Below are positions 17,848 to 29,845 of a stretch of 64,000 nucleotides of DNA, piece by piece. Made by a program: the position numbers and the translations under genes. Positions within the stretch are counted from its first letter, which is position 1, and each line of letters starts with the position of its first letter. Under the pieces are notes generated by a model. The model searched no databases. It saw only the letters and a program-made list of their open reading frames with translations, and was not told the origin of the DNA. Source of the stretch: Benincasa hispida (Eukaryota > Streptophyta > Magnoliopsida > Cucurbitales > Cucurbitaceae); the NCBI RefSeq assembly GCF_009727055.1, contig NC_052360.1, positions 63,881,385-63,945,384 on the forward strand. Reading direction: 5' to 3'.

Positions 17848-20800
17848 TCAGTTAGCTCTCAATTTCAAAATTTCCTTGGCTGTTCTAAGTCGGAAGTAAG
17901 GCATGTGTTCCTACAAAGAAAGGAAGTACAATCATGAAATATCAACTTTTACACTCATCAGAAGAAAACATTCCGTTATGATATTTTGTTGAAAAGGGTA
18001 AAAAAAAAAGTTTGATCAAATCCATGAAATAGACGCCAATGTGCTCATCATTGAAATAAAAGTCAATGAGGGGTTTCCTCAAAATAAACGGACTTTGAAT
18101 GCATCAGAGACGTAAACTTTCAACAATCTTTACCTGCTTGAAACAGAGATTCAAACCTCTACTATAAAAATCAGCATACTTGATCATAAACATGCCACAA
18201 TCAAACCTGTTTCATTAGCTTGAATTACTTTATTATCAATGGTTTCTACAGAACTGTTTTTCAGAATAATATGTAAATAAAAGATGAGAAAGAAATATAA
18301 GTTTAAAAGGTGCTTGTGTAAGCAACAAACCCATTTTCTTGCTCGGGAAGGTCTTCAACAAATTCTTGTGCCCAAGAACTTACATCAATATCTTTTCCAC
18401 TCTTGTCCTTCACCTCATCTACAAAATATCTCGCCTGGGTACATAGGGATCAAAATTATAACATGGCTTGCATAGGATAATCAAAGAGATCTTATAGACC
18501 CCCTTCTTTTGTACTACCACGTCATAAGAATAAAATAAATGAAAGTCATTTTCTTAAGAAAAATAATAATTGTGAATGTAAGTCAGCTAGAGTTCAACAA
18601 AATTTCCGGTCTTCCTTTTTTTTTTAAAGAAACAATAAGTAAAATATCTTATAATGGAAAAACTTGACATTATAACATTTAAATATCAGCCAACTCTTAT
18701 AACAAGAGTTAGTTCAACAATCACAGAAATCGAACAAAGCTTAGATCATGGGAAGGTAAAATCAAACCTAGACCAATTATGTAAACATTAGATTCTGTCA
18801 TGTATATCGGATTACAACAGGATGAAATAGTACATCCAGTGTTTTATAAGGTGCAAGGTACCTTAATCATTTAAAAGCTTCTTCCAGTCTAAGCAATAGA
18901 TGCAAAGAAAGGCATTAGCCCAAGTAATGACGCACATAACTTATGTAATAATAATAATAATAATAAAATAATCATCAGTAGAAAATGATTACAAGAAAAA
19001 AGAAACGTTCTCAGGGATATGCAAAATAAATGCAAGAGCTATAGTCCCAAATAATAGTTAAAAAAGATGTTAGAAAGTGAGGAGGGTATTAGAAAGCTAA
19101 AACTATAGTCCCCATCAGGACAAACTAAAATACATCTGTCTGTCACATGCCTGCCTCCCTAGCAATAGGCAGGGTGCCAAATGTACATCTAATGGGGTGT
19201 TTAGACATTGAGTTGAGATGTGGAGTCTAGGGTTAATATATTGGAGTTTGTAAGTTTGTGTTTGGAGTGCAGAGTTTTAAGATAGAATTCCTCCATATAT
19301 GTACAAAATAGAGAAAGAGAACATGAAGTTCTCGATAAATGTGCAAACTTTACTAGTCAACACTATTGAAGCTAGGTTGTTTAACATGAACTTATGAAGT
19401 TGCTAGGCCAAACACCACCCTAAATGTTTATCATAATTGCAGCAGTGCTCAAAGCAATGAAGATAGAGATGTGTCATGAGTGCAAAGAAATAAGATTTGT
19501 GGCAACGACAACAGAAATGGTAAATTGGAGTGCAGGGATGGATGGTATGACTTGAAATGAAATTACAGAAAAGTTGGAGAGAAAAACTTTAGAGAGAGAG
19601 ATGTAAGATAGGAAAAGAAAAGTTATAGATAGAGAAGTTGCAAAGTAAGAAGAATTTTATAAAGAGATACACCGCGGGGGGAGGTATGTTTGAGAGAGAG
19701 AATGTGTTAAAGAGACAAATACAAGTTAGAGAGAGAGAGAGAGAGAAAAAAAATAGAGAAGATGACTATGGTAGAGTGTCAAGAAGTCAAAAGGTAAGCA
19801 ATTTTTAAAAACAGTAGCCTATCTTTAAAATTTGTCTTTTTTAGATTTCAAATTTTATTTTAAATCCCAATATTTAGAAACTGAAAACTACATAGATCAT
19901 CAAATACCCTTCTTTTAAAATGAAAAGGCAAAACTTAAAATCTGAAAATGAAATAGTTACTAACCAACATCCACTTACCAAAACTTTTAAATCCCATGAC
20001 TTCAAGCCATTCAAATCCCATGGCAATTAACATATATCTCATATCAAAGGTTGAAATTGCGACCAAACTAAGAAATAGGAATATATGCTTGTTAAGAACC
20101 AAATAAAAAACCGAACTAAACTAGTTAACGTTGGTCAAATCTTCTCTCACCAATCCAGAAATCAACTATGTCTAAATTCACTACGGAAAAATGTGGCACT
20201 GGAATGCAGAATCATATTCTGGAGGCCCTGTACCTAATTGTTCTCTCTGATGCCAATATCTCCTGACAACATCAAAACCACATGCAAGTTCCCCGTAATC
20301 AACTGTATCGAAACTGAATTAATTTGATCGTTGTTCAGCGACCACTGTCTTATTGATTCCCTCCATACTGGCCATTCCAATTTTACTATCACTTTCTGAA
20401 AAATGTAATAAATCCTCCTCACTACATATCACACAACCACTATCAACCTTATGATATGAATTGTCAAGGAGTTCAACTTATTATTCATATTTAATTTAAT
20501 AATTTTGATCCAATCTTATTGTAGTCAATATTTCCTTTTTAAAGCTTATTAAGCAGAGTTCTTTTTTCTCTACTATGATTGATGATGTGGTATTTAGGTT
20601 TAGTTGGGAGGCTATCTAAAGCCTTGTCAATGGGTTGTACATATTAGATTATGATAAGTTGAATAGTTTTTTTCTTTCAAGTTGGGTTGAAAGCTTCATG
20701 ACCCTTTTGCAATTCATGTCTCGAATTGCATGCTAGCTACTTCATCTGGTGGAGTGTTCAACTCTTAGATCAAGAAACTTATTCTTCATCTCAAGAGCTT

Positions 20801-23700
20801 AGGTCTTAAGACACTCTGACTAACTTAAACCTTAGGATTGAGATTGAATCAATTTGAAAGTTTTAGTATTAGTGTTTGAGAATTAGGGAATCCTATATCC
20901 AAAGAGTTCCTAATACTAAGTCACTAGGATTTTCATATCATAAATCCTTAATACATGACCAATCCATATAGCAAGTGTGCTCTAGATGTGAACTGCAATG
21001 AAACAACTACCATAGTAAGAAGTTCAGAAATCATACAAATGAAACAATGAATTGCAAAGAGAGAAGACAAAGCATACCAGTGTTTTCAAAACATGAGAAT
21101 CCATTCCCTTGAGAGAATCAAGATACTGAAACTTCTTCTCTTTCTTGTTGATTACTGCTAGGCACCAGTGTATTTCTCTATGGATGGGGACAAATATCTA
21201 TAAAAGTAATTAAATTGGATCAGCGAAAATTGAACTAATATTGTACCATCGATGGTAATTGATTAGATGAATAATAGAATTTAGAGGAGGCAGAGTATTA
21301 CTTTATCACAATCTATGAGTTCATATTTCAACTTTCTTTGACTGGTCCATCTTCGAACAGATCTGTAATCGTAGCCATTCCTTCCATTTAACTGTTAGAA
21401 ATGTTAAAAGAAAGAAAAAACCAAGCTCAAGTCAGATCATCACTAGTGACACATATAAAAATCTTCTTTTATAAGACCACACTTCAACTAAGTTGGAAAA
21501 AAAAAATTGCTCATGTGGATGAACAGAAATGTATGAGGGAGAAATATAAAAAGGACGATAACACATGTGGAGGAGGCATCGACTACTATTTATTGCATCC
21601 AGAAAACATTCTCATAAAAGCATACTTGTTTCCATACCAATATTCACTCAAAATCAGTTTTAGGCATGAACTGACACTGACTAAACTTTCATAGAGAAAT
21701 AATGATAGAATACAAGAGTGAACAAATATAGAGCCCACAAACGAGGTAAACTAAAGAAAAGGTCTCCAATCAAGAAAAAAGGAAGATACCGACAAAGTTA
21801 TACATACAGAGGAAAGTCAAACAGCTTAATTTTACTATCATCCACTATTATAAAATTCAGAAATGTACCTAACTAAAACCCCACCATCTCAAGGTAAATT
21901 AGTACTTGGTGCAAAAAGTGGTGAGTGGACATAGCAAATGTATGGATGGTATTGATAGACCCCAAGTCACGAAAGCTTATTCATGTAAGAAAGGGTAGAA
22001 GGTGGGACCAAGCGATGCAATCCGTTAGGAATGAGGATTGTTATGCAACCAGGTGGGTGTATGCTGTGACTTTGTGGGGTCCATGATGATTTGTTCAGTT
22101 AGAAGTTTTTTGTGAAGGCCTCTTACAGAGGCCTTATAAGGTGGCTTTCGAAGAGAGGAGAGAGATCTTTTTGGATATTATCTACATTTTAGCTCTTGAG
22201 GGCGGGAGAGCTCTACAAACTCCCTTGGCATTGCCAAAATAATGACAAACAAACAGAGGCTTATCTTATAACAAACATTATTAACTGTCGAATAAATTAC
22301 CTATTTTTTATTTTTTATTTTTTTAAAATGAAGTGGAAAATGGAGTAAGGCTAACCAACCTTTTTATAGAAGAAGGTATTAAAGAAATGACATTTCAGAT
22401 ACTTCTCTGGCTCCCTTCTTTCTCTTTCTTTCAGCAACTCAAGATACAAATTAATCACCTACAAACAATAAATACAACAATTATGAAGATCCGTTTAAAG
22501 AATAGAAAATTTCAGTGAAAATTGTCAACCACCGGACACTATTTCTTCTAATCTTCAAATATACCTCATCATTTAACCAAGCAGCTGGTCTCAGACACTG
22601 GAAAGTTTCCCCAGTAATCTCAATATTTGAATTCTCATGAGCAACCAAAACCCTTCTCCTGGATAAATATATCGGAAAAGTAAATGTCAAACTAAGAACA
22701 AAATGCAGTTCATGAAAGATTGCGAGTATATCATACAGTACCGGTTAGAAGAGAGCGCCTGTTCGACCTCGGCTTCCTCCTCCTTAGTAAGAGGCGTAAA
22801 AAGTTCCCGCGGAATCACCTGGAAACAATGAATACGTTCTCATAAGCATAAAAATGGTGAAATTTCATCCTCCAGAACATAATTAATCTATCTCTGCAAG
22901 GATGAGGAACTTACATCAAGAGGCTTCTTCTTTGGAGTTAGCGATTGAAGAATTGACCGACGCTTCTCATTCAACTCGATTTCAAAATCCAAGCTTTTCA
23001 ATCTTGATGTTCGCTTCTCCACACTCTGAAGCAACTTTTTGTAAGCAGAAACACTGGACAAATCCCGGTCCAGTGACAAAGCACCAAGCATTTTCTCAGC
23101 GTTTTCAACTTTTGAATTGTCATTTGTTAAATCTACAATTACCAAAGACGACGATGGCTGATGAACATTCATCACCTTCTCATCCAATTCCTCCACTGTA
23201 TCAACCTCACGAGGCCTCTGGTCCTGCTTATCATCTTCAACCACCTCAACATCGTCTTCGCTCTTCGAATCTCCAGAAGCGTTTCTTTCAGTTTGCGAGT
23301 CTGAATCCAATTCAATGACATCCTTCGGAAAGGACCGCAATGAACCAATTGCACGACTCTTCGCAATCTGGTAATTGTGCGACAAGATATTCCCCACCTC
23401 GTCTTGTTCGGACAACTCACTATTTTTAGACTCCCAAAACCTATGGAAGCTCCTCGAGAGCCCAAATTTGAACAATCTGCAAGGACCATGGACTTCTCGA
23501 CGCAATTGCGAAGTTTCTTCAGGGTACCGGGAGAGCCTAGCCACTGTAGAGTTCGATGAAACAACTGGCCGATCCGAAGACATAGTAGAAAATTTAGGTT
23601 TCTTGGAGACGTGAAAATCCGGTGATCTCAAAGATGAATACGAACGATTAAGACTCAAACACTCGTCGTCGCGCTTCCGGTTGCTAGTTCGGGCGCCCAT
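17848..23700 (-). CDS. ESD4: ESD4-type SUMO-specific cysteine protease (C48/ULP1 family)
   Basis: Reverse-strand exons in transcript order: 23700-22915, 22818-22742, 22658-22565, 22458-22360, 21391-21302, 21197-21078, 18434-18331, 18206-18134, 17910-17848. All joins are GT-AG and in frame: 1506 nt, 501 residues (Arabidopsis ESD4 is 489). The first 262 residues are the divergent regulatory part, starting MGAR-x-SNRKR, with acidic stretches and a V-I-V-D-L-T core that could bind SUMO. The rest is the C48 fold: W-L-N-D-E substrate-groove motif at the end of exon 3, catalytic His392 (in H-W), Asp409 (in L-D-S-L), oxyanion Gln454 and catalytic Cys460 (in F-D-C-G). The C-terminus matches E-H-M-P-Y-F-R-L-R-T-A-K-E-I-L. 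The enzyme matures SUMO and removes it from nuclear targets; loss in Arabidopsis causes early flowering. Intron 6 is unusually long (2643 bp). Confidence 0.96.
18947..18965. repeat. (ATA)n microsatellite
   Basis: Six trinucleotide units inside ESD4 intron 6. Confidence 0.8.
19194..19421. mobile_element. Possible MITE in ESD4 intron 6
   Basis: The left end GGGGTGTTTAGACATTGAG and the reverse complement of the right end (AGGGTGGTGTTTGGCCTAG) share a GGG-x-GTGTTTG core, as in hAT-like miniature elements. The enclosed 190 bp is non-coding. A clean target duplication was not found. This would account for part of the extra length of the intron. Confidence 0.35.
19728..19746. repeat. (GA)n microsatellite
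   Basis: About nine GA units inside ESD4 intron 6, in a wider GA-rich tract (19,580-19,760). Confidence 0.85.
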
Positions 23701-23836
23701 TAGTAAGCAACGGAAATTGAAACGAAACCCCTACAACATCTCATCGCATCAAACGAAACCCATTTCAAATAAAATTCAGAAAAAAAAAAAGTTTAGAAAA
23801 ACTAGGGTTTTAGCGAAGACGGCAAAACCCTAAACG

Positions 23837-23869
23837 TCAAGGATTGAAAACGAACTGAAATGAAGCCAT
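23837..23869 (-). promoter_or_regulatory. Upstream ORF in the ESD4 leader
   Basis: On the reverse strand an ATG at 23869 opens a 10-codon frame (MASFQFVFNP, then TGA at 23839-23837), ending 136 bp before the ESD4 start codon. Its ATG context (TTCCATGGC) is strong. If it lies in the mature mRNA it would be expected to reduce or condition ESD4 translation. The leader around it (about 23,701-24,200) is pyrimidine-rich on the reverse strand, as plant 5' UTRs often are, and carries two AACCCTAA/AGGGTTTT telo-box-like motifs at about 23,803-23,832. Confidence 0.5.
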
Positions 23870-24224
23870 GGAAGCAAATTGAGGTTGAAACGCCGGAACT
23901 TTACGAAAGGGATCGAAGAAAAGGAGAAATGAGAAAGGGAAAGCAGCAGAGAAGAGAGTGAAAGGAAAAGCAGCTGAGAAGAGAGTGAAATCGGAAGAAA
24001 AAAGGGAATTGGAAGGAAATTGAGAGAGATGGCAGAAATTGGAATCGGAATCTGTAGTTCGGAAGAGGAGATTACAGAGTTGGATTTGGAGAAGAAGAGA
24101 ATGACGTTTGAAGAATCTGCAAAACTGAGAATGGAAAATCGCGTTTCTGATGTAGTTTTTGTTTCTGTTTGTGTGTTTCGGAGATAGTTTTAGACGGTCA
24201 CTTCGGTTCTTGCTGTTGGCCAAG

Positions 24225-24667
24225 TGTCCCTTTGAATTAAAGCGGGGTTTTTTCCTTCCACTTTTAAAATTTTGTTATCTTCCATCAATTTTTTCTTTTT
24301 TTACAAACTAAACTTTAAAAAAAAATTATGAATGCAAGGATTGAAGTTTCTTGTGGACGAAGAGGATGAAGGAGTGCATGTCAATTAACCTAAAGCTATT
24401 TTGGTGGATTTTTTTTTTTTTTTATTTAAAAGAGTTTTGGAAATGACTAGATGAATATCAAACAATCGACTTATGGAATGTTTGAATGATCAATTTAGTT
24501 ACCTCGAAACTAAATTGATTTTGAGATTTTTCTTCCGATTAAAAAAAAATTATGAATGCAAGGATTGAAGTTTCCTCACGATCGCATAATAAACTTTTTG
24601 CACCAAACAAAGTATGATTTTTATAACTTTTTTTATTATTTTTATTTTTTAAAAAAGACAAACTTTG
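24225..24667. other. Intergenic DNA with a 34-bp direct repeat
   Basis: There is no gene. A 34-bp identical segment (nine A's then TTATGAATGCAAGGATTG...) occurs at 24317-24350 and 24541-24574, 224 bp apart. Poly-A and poly-T runs fill much of the rest. The boundary with the next retrotransposon LTR is at 24668. Confidence 0.6.
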
Positions 24668-24825
24668 TGTAATGTCCCAAAGTTATTTTGTTAAAAAAAA
24701 AAAAAAACAGAGAAAACAAAAAGTGGGGGAGATATTGGTTATTTTTAGGAAGAGAAGTAGGGTTTTTAAAATGGCATCGGGATGCATGCAAAAGGACAAA
24801 AAAAAAAAGAGTTATATTTTTCCCT

Positions 24826-24856
<31 letters not shown>

Positions 24857-26412
24857 TTCTTCTTCCTCCAGCCGCCCCCTCCTTGCTATAGTTGCCTTCA
24901 CCGGTCGTCTCTCCGCGCCAGCCTTTCGCCGTTCGACCCGACGCAGGCCATTCATCCCAGCCGCGTCGTCTGTTTTCGTTCTTCGCGAGGCCCAGCCGCG
25001 CCATCTGCTGTTTCTTTTTCGCGCCGCAGGCTTCCATTCCGCGTCGATCTACTCGTCCGTGCGAGTTCCAGCCACGTCGAGCTTCTTTTCTGCGCTACTG
25101 TTTGTCTGCCGTTTGTCGTCAGCGCTGGTAGCAGTCGGTTTACGGCAGTCCGACCGAGCGGTTTGTTGGGGGTAAGTTGTTTTCTTGGTAGCCCATTGTC
25201 ATTTGGGGATTCCTGGGCTTAAGCTAACGTTCACCTATGGATTTTGTAATTGGTTTCAGGAACGTGTGTCGGTAAAGGAAGTCCTCGAGCGGAGTAGGGT
25301 CTTGTTTTGAAAAGTGAGTTATCCTGAGGTAAGTGGTTTACTGCTGGTTGCCCTAGGATGTTGTTAGGCCTGCTGTGAAATATTTTTATTTCATATGTGA
25401 AACTGTGATGAAATCTGCTATAGGTTTTGTGCCGATTTTGATGTGTTGAATTTGAAGTATTCTTGTTGTGATGAATTTGGATGTAAGGATTAAAGGATAC
25501 TGTGATAAGGTTGAAGCATGGATATAATGTATTAAGGCCTGGTGTTGAGTACTGATGTATGAGTTAGTATTGATGTATGAGTTATGAGTAGACTGAAATA
25601 GTTGATGGAAACATGGGGAACGATGTTAAAGTTTAATGTTGAGTCATGACCTTGATTGCATGTTTATGTTTAATTATGTACTGGATGTTTGTAAGCTTAT
25701 GTCTATATGAGATTTTAGCGACTGTTAGTGTACCATTGGACCATGCAATTGCATGTGTGAGCCCTCGTGTTGCACCCTATGTTTATGTGCGGTGTCCTTT
25801 TTGGGATCACCACTTATAATTATGCTGTGACCTTTGAGTCACTACTTATGAAAGCATGCCTTCGGGTTCGCCCCTTATGCCTATGCCTATGCCTATATTT
25901 ATGATGCCTTTGTGCATTTTTGATCCAATGGATAAACTAATAGGTCACTGAATGGGCCACTTACTGAGTATATTTTTTATACTCACTATTTTCTCTCCCT
26001 ATTTTTCAGGTAAGAGTAATGACAGAGTGGCGCATGACAAGAGAGATCCATGACCTGGCCGTTAGGACGTTTCACTGCTTCCGCATATAGCATTATGTTT
26101 TGAATTATGGTTTAGGAGTTAGGTGTCTTTCACTATTATGCAAAATATATAAATTTTATTATTTGACTATTTAATTTCAAACATTTGTTTTAGTAGAAAT
26201 TAGAGGCACCCCGACTGGTAATTATCTCATTTTATTTTGCTTTAGTTTATTTAATATTATTTAATTATGTTTTTCCATCCTTGCTCGTTTGAGCATTATT
26301 AAATAAAATTTTTTGGCTCTTTAACTTGATGATTTAAAAGACATTGTAGGATTGAGTCTATGCATGCATGAAGTAGCATCTCAGAATATTGTAGGAAATT
26401 AGGGTCGTTACA
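24668..26412 (+). repeat. 5' LTR of the gypsy element
   Basis: It starts TGTAATGTCCCAAAG and ends GGGTCGTTACA, with the PBS two bases later. Its length is 1745 bp. The middle (about 25,628-26,205) is repeated at 29,247-29,838. The GC-rich part at 24,865-25,180 gives long open frames on the + strand rich in Ser, Arg and Pro; these are LTR sequence and not genes. A TTCT/TTC microsatellite sits at about 24,824-24,867. Confidence 0.85.
24824..24867. repeat. (TTCT)n/(TTC)n microsatellite in the gypsy LTR
   Basis: Repeated CTTT units pass into CTT units. The tract gives Phe/Leu- or Ser-rich artefactual reading frames in all forward frames. Confidence 0.85.
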
Positions 26413-26413
26413 G

Positions 26414-26426
26414 TTGGTATCAAAGC
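26414..26426 (+). other. Primer binding site (tRNA-Met type)
   Basis: TTGGTATCAAAGC directly follows the 5' LTR. It differs by one base from the usual plant initiator tRNA-Met PBS (TTGGTATCAGAGC). Confidence 0.85.
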
Positions 26427-26630
26427 CTAAGTTTTAGATTCTGTAGATTGACTTACATCGTGAGTCTAATTTGTTCCTTATGGCCGCAAATGGATCTTTC
26501 ATCATCGCCAGGTATGTCGTTTTAAAACCTTTAGGGAATTATATATATACATGGAATCCTACTTGTGTGCTGTCGTTTGATGGTTTATCCTGCTAGTGTG
26601 TATTAAAGTGTTACGTGTGGTCACCAGGTA

Positions 26631-27840
26631 TGGCACCACAAACTAGAGGAAGGGGCATCGAGGCAGGAAAGTAGTTGGGGAGCGGGACCCCAACTTGCAA
26701 GAACCTGAGGTGTAGAGTCGAGAGGTGCGGGACTCGCTGCCGCGCGACCCCTTTGGGTCAACCTGGCAGAGAGTTAGACCAAGAAGCGGCCTTGAACTTC
26801 GATTGTACCCCTACCAGGACCTTCGTCCTCATAAATCCCAGTAGAATGTACAGTTATGGCTGCAGCTATTGAGAACGTCGTCACGCAGGCCGTGGTGGGA
26901 TAGTTAAGGGGCGTGGTGGACGAGCAGATCGCCCAGCAAGTATAGTCACAGCAGGCGCCATCCTCGTCATACCCGATACCACAAGTTCAGAATCAGGATA
27001 GGACCACGAGTCAGACCGTGGCAGACCCCTCGTTGGAAGCTGGATACCTGCGAGATTTCAAGAAGTACGATCCCTCGACGTTAAACGGATCCTTGAAAGA
27101 CCCACAAATGTAGAATTGTGGTTATCCCACTGTTGAGGGGATTTTCCAATACATGAGTGTCCAGAGGAGCAGAAGCTGCAGTGTGCCGCTTTTGTTCTCA
27201 TCGACAATGCCAAGCGTTGGGGTGCTCGACTAGAGAATATGATAAAGCCGGTGGAGGCCAAAGCCCACGTGTGCGATCAGTTCAAGGACGGTTTTATGAG
27301 AAGTATTTCTCTGCTCATGTGAGGTACAACAAGCAGGCTGAGTTCATGAACTTGAAGCAAGGAACCATGACAGTGGAAGAGTATGAAGAGGAGTTTGATA
27401 AATTGTCTTCTTTTGTCCCTAACCTGGTGTCTACCGAAGCAAAGAGGGTTGAGAGGTTTGTACAAGGACTTCGAGACGGGGAGCGAGGCATCGTGCAAGC
27501 CCTGAAGCCTCCCACCTACGCCGCAGCCTTCCAAGCTGCAGCACGTATGGGTTGTCCTTCAGGGATAGAGTTCCTGAAGTCCTTGACGGAGGAACCTGCC
27601 CTCGCCCAGAAGAGGAAGGTTGAGTAAAAAGCTCCGAGACCTCCGCAGAAGGTCCAGAGTACAAGCAAGCCAGTAAGGCATGCTCAACGACAGGCTACGA
27701 CTTCAGGAGGAGTTTGGAGAGAAAGGTCGGTATGCAAGTCTTGTGGAAAGCGTCATATGCTGTCTGATTTGCACCGGGACATATTTCAGATGTAAACAGG
27801 TAGGGCATACGGTAGACCAATGCCCTAGTAATGGTTCTGA
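26631..27840 (+). pseudogene. Gypsy gag pseudogene
   Basis: It begins at ATG 26631 (M-A-P-Q-T-R-G-R-G) and is soon interrupted by a stop and frameshifts. The gag core is clear at 27,290-27,627: F-Y-E-K-Y-F-S, then L-K-Q-G-T-M-T-V-E-E-Y-E-E-E-F and R-V-E-R-F-V-Q-G-L-R, the standard retrotransposon gag (capsid) signature. The zinc knuckle lies at 27782-27823 but its first Cys is Tyr (TAT for TGT), leaving Y-x2-C-x4-H-x4-C. Frameshifts separate the core from the knuckle. The product would have packaged element RNA. Confidence 0.85.
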
Positions 27841-27959
27841 AAGTGCGGGGGGTCAGCCCCCGAGTTTACATCAGGGTAGTTCAAGTCGACACCAGGAGTA
27901 GGGTCGGGTCTACGCTACATGTCGTCGGGAGGCTGAGCACTCGGGAATAGTGGTGACAG

Positions 27960-29230
27960 GTACACTCTCAATCTTGAGGCACTATGCCTTAACATTGTTT
28001 GACTCGGGCTCGTCCCACTCTTTCATTTCATCATTGTTTGTAAAGCATGCCATGTTAGTTTTGTAGCCTTTGGGCTATGTTTTGTCAGTGTTCACTCCGT
28101 CGGGAGAAATTATGATAGCCAGTGAAAAGATAAAAGCATGTCAGTTAGAAATAGCAAACCACACCCTCGATGTGACTCTGATAGTATTAGACAGCGCGAT
28201 TTCGATGTAATTCTGGGCATGGATTGGTTGGCTGCCAACCATGCCAGTATAGATTATTCTCGTAAAGAGGTGAATTTTAACCCCCCTAGAGAAGCCAGCT
28301 TTAAGTTCAAAGGGGCCGGGACAGTAGTTTTGCCTAAGGTGATTTCAGTAGTTAAGGCTAAGAGGTTGATTAGCCAAGGTGTTTGGAGCATATTGGCTAG
28401 CGTAGTTGACACAAGGGAAACTGAGGTTGCACTAACCTCTGAACCAGTTGTGAGAGATTATCCTGATAAATTTCCAGAGGAACTTCTAGGATTGCCTCTG
28501 CCAAGGGAGATTGATTTTACGATTGAACTGGAGCCAGACAATATTCTCATATCCAAAGCTCCGTACAGAATGGCTCCGGCAGAATTGAAAGAATTAAAGG
28601 TTCAATTGCAGGAACTGCTTGATAAAGGGTTTATACGACCCAGTGTTTCCCCGTGGGGTGCACCAGTATTGTTTGTGAAGAAAAAGGATGGGTCATTATG
28701 TTTATGCATAGATTACAGGGAGTTGAATAAGGTGACCATTAAGAATAAGTACCCATTTCCTAGAATCGATGACCTATTTGACCAACTACAGGGTGCTACT
28801 GTATTCTCCAAGATTGACCTATGGTCAGGTTACATCAGTTGAGGATCAGGGCGAACATGATATTCCCGAAGTTGCTTTTCGAATCCAATATGGGCATGTA
28901 CGAAGTTCAATTGTATTGTCTTCATTGGACTGACCTAATGCTCCAGCGGTATTCATAGGATTTGAATGAACCAGGTGTTCAAGGACTTCTAACGCGCTTT
29001 GTAAGTCTGTTTTTATTGATGACAGTTCTTGGTATATGACTCCAAAGACAGAGGCGGAGCATGAGGAACATCTTGGAAGGTCTAGGAACAGCTACGGGAA
29101 AGATAAAGTTGTATGCAAAGTTTTTCCAAGTGCGAGTTTTGGCTACGGTAGTGTCCTTCCCTTGGGCATGTGTGTGTTGACAAGGGACGGGGTTTCAGTG
29201 GATCCAGACTAAAGTATTGAAGCCATTACC
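27960..29230 (+). pseudogene. Gypsy protease-reverse transcriptase pseudogene
   Basis: An aspartic protease motif F-D-S-G-S-S-H-S-F-I is at about 27,999-28,030. After a stop and a frameshift near 28,190, the frame continues with D-V-I-L-G-M-D-W-L, the C-terminal protease mark. RT begins near 28,440: P-E-E-L-x-G-L-P, then a primer-grip-like [20 protein letters not shown] and [12 protein letters not shown]. The frame stops at 28,841. Beyond that, decayed RT with the F-I-D-D catalytic block can be followed to about 29,230. RNase H and integrase are absent. Confidence 0.85.
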
Positions 29231-29246
29231 TAATTGGCCTCGCTAA

Positions 29247-29838
29247 AGTTTAAATGTTGAGTCCATTGCCATTGTTGCAATGTTTTATGCTTTAATTATG
29301 TACTCGGATGTTTGTAAGCTTATGTCCATATGAGATTTTTACGTAACTGTTAGTGTACATTGGGCCAGCACATTACGCATGTGTGAGGCCATTGGCAGGG
29401 CCCACACACTATGTTTATGTACGGTGTCCTTTTTGGGATCACCACTTGTAATTATGCTGTGACTTTTGAGCCACTATTTATTAAAGCGTGCCTTTAGGTT
29501 CGCCCCTTATGCCTATGTTTATGATGCCTTTGTGCATTTTTGGTCCAATGGATAAACTAATAGGTCACTGAATAGGCCCAGTAGTGGGCCACTTACTAAG
29601 TATATTTTTTATACTCACTCTTTTCTCTCCCTATTTTTCAAGTAAGAGTAATGACAGAGTGGCGCATGACAAGAGAGATCCGTGACCTGCCCGTTAGGAT
29701 GTTTCGCTGCTTCCGCATATAGCATTATGTTCTGAATTATGGTTTAGGAGTTAGGCGTCTTTCACTATTATGCAAAATATATAAATTTTATTATTTGACT
29801 ATTTAATTTCAAACATTTGTTTTAGTAGAAATTAGGGG
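29247..29838 (+). repeat. Partial 3' LTR of the gypsy element
   Basis: It matches 25,628-26,205 of the 5' LTR, including blocks such as GTGTCCTTTTTGGGATCACC and TAATGACAGAGTGGCGCATG. The match ends at AGTAGAAATTAG near 29,838, losing the last ~200 bp including the terminal CA. The first ~960 bp of the LTR are also missing on the left. Divergence between the two LTR copies is visible (small indels and substitutions), so the insertion is not recent. Confidence 0.85.
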
Positions 29839-29845
29839 TACAAGT

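Larger units (their letters stand above)
24668..29838 (+). mobile_element. Truncated Ty3/gypsy (chromovirus-type) LTR retrotransposon
   Basis: Parts in order: 5' LTR (24668-26412), primer binding site (26414-26426), gag with zinc knuckle (26,631-27,840), protease (about 27,960-28,300), reverse transcriptase (28,440-29,230, breaking up), then a partial 3' LTR (about 29,247-29,838). RNase H and integrase are missing, so a large deletion joined RT to the 3' LTR. The 3' LTR then stops in mid-LTR at a junction with a Copia LTR. The gag-protease-RT order and the tRNA-Met PBS are typical of the Tekay/Del-like chromovirus group. The lineage is inferred from general appearance only. Confidence 0.85.

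Noticed and set aside
22902..23614. Forward-strand open frames of 60-138 codons opposite ESD4 exon 1
   Set aside because: They are antisense shadows of a clearly conserved coding exon.
24672..25222. Several overlapping forward open frames of 67-167 codons and a 131-codon reverse frame
   Set aside because: They lie in the GC-rich and TTCT-rich part of a gypsy LTR. The proteins are Ser/Arg/Phe-rich, low-complexity and overlap each other in all frames.
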